Made by a program: the position numbers and the translations under genes. Below, one piece after another: positions 46,862 to 58,900 of a stretch of 64,000 bases of DNA. Each line of letters begins with the position of its first letter. The first letter of the stretch is position 1. The stretch is from NCBI GenBank assembly GCA_023374045.1, contig CM041776.1, positions 46,196,171-46,260,170 of the forward strand, written 5' to 3'. Origin of the DNA: Limonium bicolor (taxonomy: Eukaryota; Streptophyta; Magnoliopsida; Caryophyllales; Plumbaginaceae). The notes under the pieces were generated by a model. It was not told where the DNA came from. It was given only the letters and a program-made list of their open reading frames with translations, and did no database searches.

Positions 46862-47164
46862 GCATTGGTGTTAAAAGTATTAATTTTTCTCCTCATCATA
46901 TGGCCGTGAAGGTAATTGCTTTCACTTGACTAGTTTTTATGGGTGGGCAGATTGGCGACTCAAATATCTATCGTGAAAACTCCTAGAGACTCTTAGGAGT
47001 CAAGTCACCTTACCTTGGATTGTAGTTGGAGACTTCAATCAAATTTTGCATAACTACGAAAAATATAGAGGTAGAAGAAGACATGAAAATCAGATGGAGC
47101 CCTTTATGAAAGCAATACAGTTTTGTCAGTTAGAGGATCTGGGCTTCTTTGGAGAAGCTGGTAC
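46862..47164 (+). pseudogene. LINE ORF2 fragment 2: middle of endonuclease domain
   Basis: It begins with the GCATT duplication and continues the endonuclease. LPWIVVGDFNQILHNYEK holds the GDFN block of apurinic-type endonucleases, then FCQLEDLGFFGEAGT. An upstream in-frame stop and a frame problem lie near 46925-46990. The fragment is cut at 47164 by the second solo LTR and resumes at 53568. Confidence 0.88.
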
Positions 47165-47999
47165 TGAAATACCCCGAACGTTGACTACCTTACTTTATAA
47201 GGAATTAAATTACATATAGCTAGATGATCAGAAATAAATCATCTAATCACCAATACTTATCATAAATATTGGTATATAAATGCATAGTTCAAAATGAACA
47301 CCAAGTTATACTTGTAACCTCTAAGCACGAGGGAACAACATTAAGGGGAAAATAATTCCTGAAACTAATACGATATGTAACATTTTAATACATATATCAA
47401 TGTCACAAATAAAGTGATAAGAATTTCATGGGATGATTTACATAATCAAAATAAGATTTCGAAGACTAGAAGCACACATTTATATACACCAAGACAAGGG
47501 ATATTATACATTACCATCCAACACATTAACAAACTCATTATATATATCATTAATGTGCAACATTAATATATTGGAGAAAAAAAAAAGAGAGAAAACTCTC
47601 CCTTTGGATGCAGCCTATTAATGAAATTAAAGGAGGGAAAAGAAAGCTAGAAAATCAAGTTTGAAAACAAAAGAAAATACAATACAAGTACACCTATATA
47701 AATGAAATAATAGCTAGCTATTTCCTCTCCCATTCTCCTCCAATCTCGGCTGATATACACCCTCAATTCCACAAAATGTTTTCGGTTACAGCCAAAGAAG
47801 GAAAAAAAATGCAAAACAAAAAATAATGCTAGAAAACAAACCTATCTAATTAAAGTAAATTCTAGCTACCTATTCTCCTCTTCCACCCTCTTGTAAATTG
47901 ACTGAATTGCTCCAGCACTCCCACCCTCTTGTCTCGGTTGCTGCAAGGAGAAAAGAACAAGAAACAAAACCAGATTTGACCAGCATAAGGCAAGTACAA

Positions 48000-49450
48000 A
48001 TTAGAGTTTAAAAAGGAGAGAAAACTAGCACTAGAGGCATCATTTCCTAGTTTCCCTTCCATCACCGTCGGCTGGTATTACCATCCCCATTAGCTTGCCT
48101 CGGTTACTACAAGAAGAAAGAAGAAAATCTGGGCAACAAAGTACACTCTATGACAAGAACAATACTTTAGTAAGCCACCCCTTTTCCCTTACTTTTTCTC
48201 CTTCTCATTACGGTGCCTTTCTTACTAATACTCACCTATCCCTTCACAAAATACTGCCCACGTACTGAACCTCATCTTTCTCCTCCTCTATTTCTCCCTC
48301 TGTTGACAGCAACAACCAAGCCTCTGCATTCTCTTCTTTCCCACCGGAAGCAACAACAAACAGCACCATTCCCTTCTACCGAAAACAGCAACTGCAACCA
48401 GCAAACAATGCCCATTCCCTACCCGTTTCATCCTAGCTGTTAGCACTTTAAACTTCACCTTCTTGCACCAGGAAAGCCTCCACCATCTTCCCCTCCATAT
48501 CCAAACTGAAAACCAAGAGCATGGGCTAGCAGCAGCAAGTTGAAAGGAGGCAAACAGGTGCTGTAAATAGGCTATTTCCTTCTCGGTTTGGTGCAGGAAA
48601 ATTCTGCTCTTAACATGTCTTTTTTTCCTCTCTTGGCGCCAGTTTTCAGAGGCTTCCAGCCTTCTTTGAACACAAGAAACTGCCATGGATCAACTAGCAA
48701 ACAGCAAGGTGAACAGAGGTAAGAAAATGCATAAACTGCATGTTTCTCCTCTGATTTGTCTGAAAAAAAACACACCACTTGCAACACTGTTTTAAATCCT
48801 TTCTTTGCATCAGTTGTAGGAGTTCTTCCCAGTTTTTCCTTGAGCAAAATCGTCATGAATCAGCCCACAACAGTGTGGTAAAATCTGGTAAGAAAAACGA
48901 CATGAAACTCCATGCTTTCCTTCCTGTTCTGTGACTTCTGTCCGACAAAAAAAAAATACATGCTGCTTCAATGTTGTTTTTTTAAATCTTCCCTTCTTGC
49001 GCCAGCTGAAAGAGTTCCAGCATTCCTTGAACACAAGTAAACCACCATTAAACAGCTTGCTCCAGCATGGTAAAATGAGGTAAGGAAAAAAAAAAAAACG
49101 CAAGGAACTCCATTCTCCTCCTCTCGTTTTGCCAAAAATGCATACTGCTCTTAACACCTTCCTTGAATCTCTTTTGTACGCCAGCTGTATAAGATTTACA
49201 ACCTTCCTTTGAGTAGAACAAGACCACCCTTAATCACCTGCACCAAACTGTAATGATACCAAGAAAACAGAGGCAAAAACCGGTGAGAGTGGTATTCTGT
49301 TTTGAGCCTTTCTTGTTCTGATTTTCTTCATGAAACTAAACCAGCAGTTCCTCCTCCAGATAGTCGAGAGCAGTAGCTGAGTTCCCACTAGTTTTACAAG
49401 GTAAACCACCCTCTTACACTGCAAAAAAAATCCATGTACAATTACTTTGA
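48000..49450 (+). repeat. Decayed tandem modules in the giant solo LTR
   Basis: About six blocks of 170-250 bp share CTTTGAACACAAG, CCACCATT/ATCAACT, GGTAAGAAAA and TTTCTCCTC/TTCTGTC words. They recall the modules in LTR A but are not alignable by eye to them. Confidence 0.5.
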
Positions 49451-52400
49451 ACAACTACCGATGGAGATGTGTTAATTGAGTTGTGGTTTCCCTACATGTG
49501 CGAGGAGCAACTGGACTTGCCCTCATTCCTGCACTGTCACGGTAACAGAGAACTTGACACAAGAGGAAGGATTAAAAGTAACAAGGTAATCCATTAACTC
49601 AGCCTAAAGATTTACGTGGGTTTTAGACAAAAATATATTTACAAAATGTAACTTAAACCATATTCACCTATATAGTGCCGAGAGGAAACACAACTGACTG
49701 GAGAAAATTCCCAGACGACCAAATTAAGGTAGAATAACATCTAAACTACACTTTAGTACTCAAGAATCATGTTGTGGTATTGCAAACTAATTACCAGGAG
49801 CTTGAACATATTTATTGTTGGTTAAACCGTAAACATGTATAGGAACAGAGGTGTGATGTTAGATTAGTGGAAACTAGATATGTGTAACTCAGCAAGTCAA
49901 ATTATATCTTATAACTGGATGGGAAATGACTTGAGAAAAGTTAGGGGAAAACTGGAACAAACCGTGGCAATTTTAGTGAATTTTTAGGTACCTTTTTCTT
50001 AATATGTTGAAGCTAAATTTAAGCTATATTTAAGGCCATTTTTTTAAGCCATAGTATATTATTTATTTGAACCTTAAATTGTAATTATTGAATTTTGGGG
50101 TGGGAAAAAGAATTATATAGATTTTTGGTGCTAAATGAGATTATGATAAATTTAATCACCTACGAACATCTTAGGAAAATGTTGGTGAGAAATACTAAGT
50201 CATAACATGGTTTAAGTAATTTATAAAACTTATAAACATTTAAAGGAGCAAGGAAATTATAATGGGGTAAAAACCGTAATTTAATAAAATGTGGGGTATG
50301 GAATTCAATTAAAATTCGTAAGTAGTTGTTTGAGAATTTAAAAACATAAATATGAATTTTATAAAAGTAAAAGGGATTAAATGCAAAGATAGGAAATAAA
50401 AAGGGGTATTTCGTAAATAAAAAGAAATGTGGGTAAAGAGAGAAAGTTAATGGTCAACCTTGACTATAATAGAGATTTGACTAATTTAGGAATTTAAATG
50501 AACTAAATTGAAGATTTAATAGATATTAAGCTAAAAATGGAAATTTTAAAACTATGAGGGTTATATTGTAAATTTCCGAGAAGATGAGGGTTATAATGTG
50601 ATTTCTAAGTTCCTAAGGGTCGGTTTGGAATAACGGAAACTTTTGGGGTATTTTCGGTAATATAATAAATCAAGTGTATAATATATGGTTTTAGTGTTCA
50701 AACATAACAATTATAAAACTATGGGGGTGTTAGTGAAATTTTCGGAAAAGTGTTGGGCTAAAATGAAGACCATGAGAACAGTGGGGCTTGTTCGTAAATT
50801 AGATAAAATTTGGGTGATTCTAGTGATTAAATGAATTAAAGATACAATATATAGTTTTGATAGTCACATTTATAAAGCTTGTGGGGTTTAGTTGTAAATT
50901 ACCGAAAGTTAGAGTGTAAATTGGAATTAAATTAAGTTAGTGAGCTGTATGAAATTCGGAAGAAAATCTAGGTTGAAACTGAGATTTAAATGATTACTAT
51001 GTATAATATAAAGTTAAGTGTTGCAATTATAAGTTTATAAAACAAAGAGGGATGAGTTATGAATGAAAGAAAGTTATGGGGGTGGTGAGTGACTTCCGAG
51101 GAATATATGCATATATAGATGGGCTGGAGCGTAAATCTGTATAAGTGTTGGGTATATATATATATTAAGGTTGGAAAACCTTAGGTTATAATTAAATAGA
51201 AGTAGAAATGTGATGAGAATAATATTTGGTTGGTTTTGCAAATAATTAAAGAGGACTGGGAAGGAATGTAATTTCCTAAACTATGTGGGCTGGTGGAGAA
51301 TTTCAGAAATATGGGCTGAAAATAAGAATAAGGTTTACAATGATATGAGTGACATTATGTTTGGATATAACGAGATATGTCATAAGAAAATTATTATAGC
51401 ATAAGCATACCTCATAAACATTTACATCAAATGACAAATATATTCATTACGGGAAATGTTACAATTCGTAGAATATGATTTCTAAGGAAAAAGGGTACAT
51501 ATAATATGACCGACAAGTCAAGTATGATGTTATGCGGTTAGGAATAAAACCGAAACACGATTAAAATTAATATAGCAGCAATATATGCTAAACTCATGCA
51601 TACGTAATTAACAACTATGCACCACGAGAGAACAGGAGCGAAAACAATAAACGTAATCAGAGGATTAAACTCCATGCAAACACGTATATGAAAAATGTAT
51701 ACACACACGTAAACGACCCGGTAATATGTAAGTTATTAAAAGATTTAATTCTCAGTGGAAAAACATGGTCGAATTACCGAATAATGCGTACTTGTAAACT
51801 GTAACGTACAATAATATCTAAATTCCAAGAGTAACGGAAAATCAAGTTGAATGAATAACCGACTAAGAATTTATTACGTGATAGAGGTTAGAACTTATCT
51901 TGATACGGTGGGGTAGGTTCGGGATGTAAATACTAATGATATACTACATTTCCAGTAGACCGGGTTGCGAGTGTCGAATTATAAAGGATTAGAGGGTGAG
52001 CGTGGTCCCGCACGCTAGCACTACATCGGTGTACGGTACGTTCTATATGGTCCGAGTGTTCCTGAGGGCTTCCTCGGGTTCTGGTATGTGTGTATGCGTG
52101 ACAAGAGTGATATGTTTGCTATGTGTTGTGGTTGTGGATTTAAATGCTTATTGTTTCGCGACCTTTATTTTACGCGACGGATTACAATTTGGAAATTGTA
52201 TATGAAAACTCGGATCGAATTGTGGATGGTAATATGGAAATGGTAAAAGGAAAATAACTGTGATCTTATTATATAAACCTGAGGATGAACGCAGCCTAGG
52301 CGACGTCTAGGCGAAGGTAAACGACCTTAAAGGTCCTTACATTGAGAATACACTCTACATAACCTAAGCATAGATCTTAGGTAAAGGTCACGGACCGAAT

Positions 52401-52575
52401 TACATGGTGGAATTAAGTAACAATTAAGATGAGGAAATAAACCCAGGGTAGTCACGGACTACATGGTTGCGCATAGGTGATCACCAAGAGAGGGAACGAC
52501 CGGATAGGTTCTCTCGCTATGGAAACTCCAACGAGCCGGATACGATCGTTGGTCAGAGGGCACTGCTGTTGGTGC

Positions 52576-52856
52576 AATGGCTCCGGCCGTCAGGCCTCTG
52601 CGGACTCCTGACAAACCGCACTATTATAGTGCACCAGAGCGACTGCTCCAGAAGGGGAAGCTTATACGGGTTGTCCTAACATGACGCCCACTCTAATTGA
52701 ACAAGTTAAGTAAAAATGGCTCCGGCCGTCAGGCCTCTGCGGACTCCTGACAAACTGCACTGTTAAAGTGCATCAGAGCGACTGCTCCTGAAGAGGAAGT
52801 TTATACGGGTTGTCCTAACATGACGCCCACCTTAATTGAACAAATTAAGTAAAAGT
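52576..52856 (+). repeat. 139-bp tandem duplication in the giant solo LTR
   Basis: Copies start at 52576 and 52715. Each contains TCCGGCCGTCAGGCCTCTGC, AGAGCGACTGCTCC and ACGGGTTGTCCTAACATGAC, with few differences. Confidence 0.93.
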
Positions 52857-53567
52857 TATGAAATGATTTAAGGAAATATTCTTAGCCCTGAACAACGAAA
52901 CAAGAATGCCTCAAGGCCGCATAACAAGATTGTTCAAGAGAGTGTAACTCTCGCACCGTTAATTGATGTTGTTATATACTTGCTTATTGCTTGTTGTGGA
53001 TTGTTATGGTGATTGTATGAATTTATTGTATGAACTTATATGTGTGATGATTATTGTTGTTATACTGTTACTGTAAATGAAATGGAACAGCATGAAATTG
53101 GAACAACATGTTAACAATTGGGCTAAATAACTTGAGTAGTCTTAGGGTTCATGAAGGTTATATAGTTCGTGCTCAGCGTTGGCTGAGCCTATACGGCCCC
53201 CACTTTCAGGATTGGAGCGGATTAAGTTCGAGCGCGAGCGCGGGAGTTTGGGATAGTCGACGGTCTGCCTACATGCGACATGGTTACTTACGTTTACTGA
53301 TTTTTGAACATTGTGGTAGTTGGATAGATAGATGGCTCACTGTTCTTTCAGAATTTATTCGGTTGTAATTTTGGTTGTAGTAAATCTCTGTCATCACAGC
53401 GGTAATGTAGGTTGGATAATTGGTAAATGCTACATTACTCGCATGGGCGGGTAACGGCATGTAACACCCGGATTATTTTGTATACGTCCTTTAATTACCG
53501 TTGCGAACCGATTGACTATTATGTTAGGTGCGCTAGTTAAGCCGGGTTTTAGAGTAGGGGTGTTACA

Positions 53568-55425
53568 GGTACTTACTCAAATTGTCAGTTGAATGACCGT
53601 CACTCTTTGAATAGGTTGGATAGGGCTTTCAGTTGTCCTTTGGGTATCAACATGTTTCCAAACATCTCAGTGGAACATCTCCCTAGCGAAGGCTCTGATC
53701 AATGTCCTATTCTTATTCGTTTCTTTGGTGTTCAAAGAATCCCAAAGAGAATATTCAGATTTGAAAATGGGTGGTGTTTGGAAGAGAAATATAGAGATAT
53801 CATTATAGTGGTTTAGGGAAATTGTTATCTGGATTTGGGTCAAAAGCTTAGTGATTGTGCTAAGAAATTATCTTGTTGGAAGGGATGGTCTCTTAAGAAA
53901 ATCAAATGGAAGATTTATAAGAATAGGGTTGAATTAGAAAGTCTGACTAAAAGAGTTCCTTCTCAGGGATCATATACTAATAGAAAGAGGCTACTGATGG
54001 AGATTTCTAAAGCTTCCTACAACCAAATAACTAATAGTATATTCGGGCTCAAGGATTCTAACCAAGTGATGTGATATAAATGGTCTGAATTTGAAAAATC
54101 TCGAGAGATTACTTTTAGAATATTTTCACCTCTTCCTCTCCTAAAGGGGATTCGAGATTTGAGGAAGCAGTTAGAGGAAGATTGTCTAGTGACTTCATTT
54201 ATGAGTTGAACTCTCTTTACACAGTGTCAGAGGTGGTGGAAGCAGCTAAACTTCTTGGGGCAAACAAATCTCCTGGTCCAGATGGCTTCAATGGAAAAAA
54301 ATTTAAAACTTATTGGCAAATTGTAGGTTCTCAAGTATCAGATTCGGTGCTAGCTATACTCAGAGGAGGAATTATACCTGATGATTTCAATGACTGCTTC
54401 ATCACTCTTATTCCAAAAATTAAAGGAGCGGTGGATATGAGCAATTTCAGACCAATTGCTTTGTGTAACTTTACATACAAAATTGTCTCTAAAGTCTTGG
54501 ATAGAAAACTCCAAAAGATGCCTCCATCGATTATTTCAGAGAATCAATCTGGTTTTGTGAAGGGTCGGTTGATCACTGATAATATCATTCTAGCTGGGGA
54601 ATTACTTCATTTCATGGGGAGGGGTCAAACTACAAAAAAAGGATTTTTTTTTCCTTGAAAACGGACTTGAGTAAAGCATATGACAGGTTATAATAGAGTT
54701 TCATCTATAAGATTCTGACTGCTATGAGTTTTCCTCCTAATTGGCTCACACCTGTTATGAATTACATCTCTTCGGTCGGATTTGCTATCCTTCTTAATGG
54801 GTCACCTGGTCATCTCTTCTGGTAGATGAGGGGTATTAGACAGGGAGACCCTTTGTCTCATCTTTTGTTTATTCTAGTTCAGGAAGCCTTAACCAGCTTC
54901 CTTAACCACTCTGACATGATAGAAGATTGCAAAGGTATTAAAATGAAGACAGGAGGTCCATCTATATCTCATTTAGCTTTTGCGGATGATATCATTTTCT
55001 TTGGGGTGGCTTCGTTGGGAAATATTAACTTCTTGAACGACAGTGTGAACAAGTTTCTTCTTACATCAGGCCACCAAGTGAACTTGGAGAAATCTGAGAT
55101 TGTCTTTAGTAAGAAATTGCTACCGTTCTTAAAGTGCAGTTTTCAAACGCTTTGGGGGTTGTTGAAGTTCCTTTTTTCTTTAGATATTTGGGCCTCCCTT
55201 TGAAGATTGGGAGGAACAAATCTCATATTTATGAGTATATCATTACAGCAGTCCAGAAGAGAATCTCCTCTTGGACTAAGCCTATGTCTCAAGTTGCTCG
55301 ATCTATTATGGTGATGAGTGTTCTTCAATCTACCCCCTTTTATACGATGTCTCTTTTTCTCCTCCCCAAAACCATTATTAATAAGCTTAACTCCATCATT
55401 TCTGGCTTCTGGTGGGGAGGCAATA
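53568..55425 (+). pseudogene. LINE ORF2 fragment 3: end of endonuclease and reverse transcriptase
   Basis: It resumes with NDRHSLNRLDRAF and GSDQCPILI (SDHxPL-like block), closing the endonuclease. The reverse transcriptase follows: NKSPGPDGFNGKKFKTYW, FITLIPKIKGA, NFRPIALCNFTYKIVSKVL and NQSGFVKGRLITDNI, then a frame break after GFFFP (54657) and stops around 54690. RGIRQGDPLS, HLAFADDIIFF (catalytic Asp pair codons about 54985) and SGHQVNLEKSEI come next, then a further frame break near 55140 before FRYLGLPL. It is a dead L1-type element, cut off at 55425 by another LTR; RNase H and 3' tail are missing. Confidence 0.93.
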
Positions 55426-56800
55426 TGAAATACCCGCGAATTCACGAGTTAGAATAAGTATAATATAAGGTTGACATGAGAAGGATGAGTATTATATTAG
55501 AATAAATATGACAAGGTTATATAGTCCGACTTTAGGATTAATAGAAGGCTCAGGGAAGCTAATCTATTATCTATTCTATTCTAGTGATTACTAAATATAT
55601 TTTCCTTATTTCCCAACGATTTTAATATCTAAATAATTATTCTACTATAGACTCATGATGTTAATTTAATCCTAAGAGTTCAAATCTAATTTTACTTCCT
55701 TTTAATTAATTGATTAATTATTTTCTTTTAAGAGTTCAAGTCTAGATTTACCTTTTCCAAATTAAATATAATTCTTATTTCTCTCCTGATTTAAATCGGG
55801 TTGTTGTTCTAAACTCTGCGACTTCCCTTATATTTGAATTACTAAATCTTTGCTAATTCCTTCTCTTTCATCCCAACATAAATAAATTAATTCCTCATTA
55901 GATATTTTACCCTCATCCTTATCTCTTACAACAACCAATTAATTTCCCTTCACATTTTATTTCAAATTAGAGAACTACTTCCTTATTTCTCAACAGGTTA
56001 TTTGTTAGAAGTTTGACTATCCTCCCCATTGATCTCAACGTCTTTATCATTTATATTTTCCAAAGTAATTACAATACTAATTGTTTGAAACACTTTCCAA
56101 ATTATTTACATTAATAATTATTTTCTTTGCTCTTTTAGAATTGATCGTATCCATTCATCTAATTTATATTAATATTAATTTCCTCTTTCCTTAATTTGTT
56201 ATTTAAACCACGATCTTTCTTATCGCTCTTCATCCTCAACACGCCGCCATTATGTTTCTTTTCTCTCAAGCTTTCAACTCATGCTCATCCTTACGCTCTT
56301 GTCAAAACTCTTCCCTGGTGCCAAAAAGAGTTATAACGGGTAAAGTTATTATGTACATGGTGTGTTAATTTATTTGGTTGAGTTCGTTGATTCCTGATTG
56401 TGGGTTATTATGATCTAGACAACGGTGTCGTCAACAAATGTTATCGGTGATTTCGTGGTATTGTCTTCCTGAGTCAAGGGAACGATCAGGTAAATTCTGT
56501 GCTCATTGTTGGATTATTGATGTGGATTATTTTTCTATCACAAAAGGTATTTTGAGAAACCCTTTCAGCGATTTGATAAAATGAGATTGTGATTTCTTCA
56601 CGTGGTGCGTAATTGTGTTATTCTGGAAATTGGATTGGATTTGTTTTGGGGTTCTTCACTGGATTTTAATTTCTTTGGAGTTGTTGGTGCTCCCTGATTC
56701 ACCATGTTGGAGTTCTTGGTACTCCCTGATTCACCATGTTGGTGCTCTGGACCGTGACCATGAATTATTTACTTTGATATATTTTTTGGCTGAGCCTGAA
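55426..56800 (+). repeat. Truncated LTR of the TGAAATACCC family
   Basis: It starts TGAAATACCCGCG directly in the LINE after CAATA. The first 850 bases are AT-rich, then a CT-rich leader (56220-56320) and a GGGTAAAG donor-like site at about 56340, the same order as in LTR B and D. No GGGGTGTTACA end or CAATA duplication was found. The right limit is set by the first copia-like codons at about 56801. A 33-bp repeat with CTCCCTGATTCACCATGTTGG lies at about 56685-56750. Confidence 0.6.
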
Positions 56801-57320
56801 GCATAGCAAACTCCCTAGCCTCTATTGATTGCCCAATCTCTAATAGTGACTTTGTTAGTTACATTATTCGTGGCCTTCCCTCTGAATATGACACTGTCTC
56901 TACAAATCTCATTATGTTGCCCAATGCTGTTACACCTCAAGTTGACTGTAGTTATCTCCTCACATTTGAAACCATTCTGTTTGACAAAAACATAGAAACT
57001 ATGTCTACTGCTCAACTCTCTATTAATGCCACTCAATATAACAACTCAGCCAAAAATAACACCTCTAGAGGTGGCAAGAAACAATCGTGGATACCACAAT
57101 AGAGGCAGAGGCACAAACAGGGGTGGAGGTAAAGGTAACTACTATTATACTAACACCTCTTATCTCTCTGGAAAACAAGATAACAAACCCACTTGCCGAG
57201 TTTGCAAGAAAATTGCCATACAACTGACAAATGCTATCATCTCTTTGGTCATGCCTACCAAGCTCCCTGTCCTACATGCACTGCTCGCTATACCTCTACC
57301 CTGCCTACTGATAATAGTTG
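56801..57320 (+). pseudogene. Copia Gag remnant (5'-truncated)
   Basis: The first readable part is IANSLASIDCPISNSDFVSY, then IIRGLPSEYDTV, the C-terminal half of a copia Gag. It continues to a GRGTNRGGGKGN basic Gly-rich stretch and a CRVCKK zinc-knuckle start; a frame change is needed to complete the knuckle (HTTDKCYHLFGH). The N-terminal half and any 5' LTR are not seen. Confidence 0.85.
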
Positions 57321-57600
57321 GTACCCTGACAGTGGTGCTACAAATCATTTCACCAATGATTTGTCCAACCTACAAATAGACCCTGATTATCCCATCAGAT
57401 GTTGTCAACTTTGGAAATGGAACCTCTCTTCAAGTCACACACCAAGGAACTGGTATTCTACCTACACCCATAAGCAACTATTCTCTCTATAATCTCCTAT
57501 ATGTTCCAAAACTCTCAAAAAATCTGGTTTATGTGCGCTAGTTTTTGAGACTGTAATGCTTTCTTTGAATTTTATCCAACTTTTTTCCTTCTAAAGGACA
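57320..57600 (+). pseudogene. Copia protease remnant
   Basis: WYPDSGATNHFTNDLSNL carries the catalytic DSG and the ATNH sequence typical of copia proteases. Frames break soon after. Confidence 0.88.
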
Positions 57601-58560
57601 TTCCTACGGGGAGAGTTTTGGCCAAGGGAGGGCTTAAGCAAGGCCTATACTGCTTCAGCACAAACACAAAAGATACTCAAAGACCTGTGGACTATTAGGC
57701 TCTTGCTGCAATAAGGACCAGTCCAAGCACTTGACACAACCGACTTGGTCACCCATCTACCAGGGTTACTGCCTATATTATCAATCACATTAACCTCCCA
57801 GTCACTTCTAAGAGCAACACTTTACCCATTGAGAGGCTTGTCGTTGTAAAGTTCATGCTCAACCTCATCCTATCTCTCTCACTCACTCCACAAAACCTTT
57901 TCAGCTGTTGTTTCTAGATGTGTAGGTACCTACACCAGTTTTGGCTCTAAATGGTGCATGTGTTTTATTTGTCTATAGTGGATGACTATAGCAAGTTTGT
58001 TTAGTTTTTTCCAATTAATGCAAAAGCAGATGTTCATTCTATTGTTACTGTTTTTCTATCCCTAATGGAATTTTTTTTTATGCTTCTATAAAAAGTGTGC
58101 AAAATGACGGTGGGGGAGAATTTATGCCACTCAAAAACATTCTAAATGCAAAAGGAATCATGCACCGCATCACCTGCTCCTATTCTCACCAATATAATGG
58201 AAGTGTTGAGGAAAACACAAACACATTGTTGATAAAGGTCTATCATTCTTGCACATGCTAACCTACTACGATTTTTTGGGAAAGGGGCTTTCACACTGTT
58301 GTTCATCTTTAAACCGCACACCCACTCCTACTCTCTCTCTCTCTCTCACACAAAACACCCTTTGAAATGCTCTTTCATCAACCACTTGACTATCTTTCTT
58401 TAAAGGTTAGGGTGTGAATGTTGGCCCAACCTACGTCCTCAAAACGAACACAAAACATCTTTCTGTTCAACCAAGTGCATATTTATTGGCTATGCCTCAA
58501 ACTGTAAGGGTTATCTCTGTTATGACATCCTTAACCATAAATTTTATACATCAAGTGATG
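57600..58560 (+). pseudogene. Copia integrase remnant
   Basis: Blocks scattered over frames include a GRVLAKGGLKQGLY-like pre-integrase stretch (about 57615), QNDGGGEF with a catalytic-type Asp (about 58100), HQYNGSVEEN corresponding to the QNGVVERK block (about 58190), then TPFEMLF. Many stops interrupt it. Confidence 0.75.
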
Positions 58561-58900
58561 TGATTTTTCATGAACACATATTTGCTTACACTACAAATAG
58601 AAGCCCTGCTCCCTCATCTACTCCTACAGCCACTGTTTCACTACCTCTCACCTTGTCTATATACACAAGTTCCTTATCTACTCTCACCATCAGTCCTACA
58701 CCAAATCTCTCACCTTCACCTTTTACTCACACAACTCCCTTATCCACTTCCACTACACCTCAATAATCACCAGAAACCTCTCAAAGCTCACAGCCATCCA
58801 CCTCAGCTACAACTACATCATCTTCAAGCACCACACCTCAGCCTTTGAATCAGAATCAACACCCTATGCAGACTAGGGCTAAACACAACATAAGGAAGCC
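58560..58900 (+). pseudogene. Copia connector region, Ser/Pro/Thr-rich
   Basis: The frame reads MIFHEHIFAYTTNRSPAPSS followed by long Thr/Ser/Pro runs, the variable linker between integrase and reverse transcriptase of copia elements (usual start DVxFxE). Confidence 0.7.

Larger units (their letters stand above)
47165..53567 (+). mobile_element. Giant solo LTR (6.4 kb), inserted in the LINE
   Basis: It starts TGAAATACCCCG, ends AGGGGTGTTACA, and is flanked by a perfect 5-bp duplication GGTAC (47160-47164 and 53568-53572). It contains a CTATATAAATG box near 47692 with a CT-rich leader, decayed modules at 48000-49450, AT-rich DNA at 49950-51900, a 139-bp tandem duplication at 52576-52856 and a TTTCAG site at 53209. 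It is about 2 kb longer than its relatives here; I see no clean nested insertion to explain that. No gene is supported. Confidence 0.92.
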
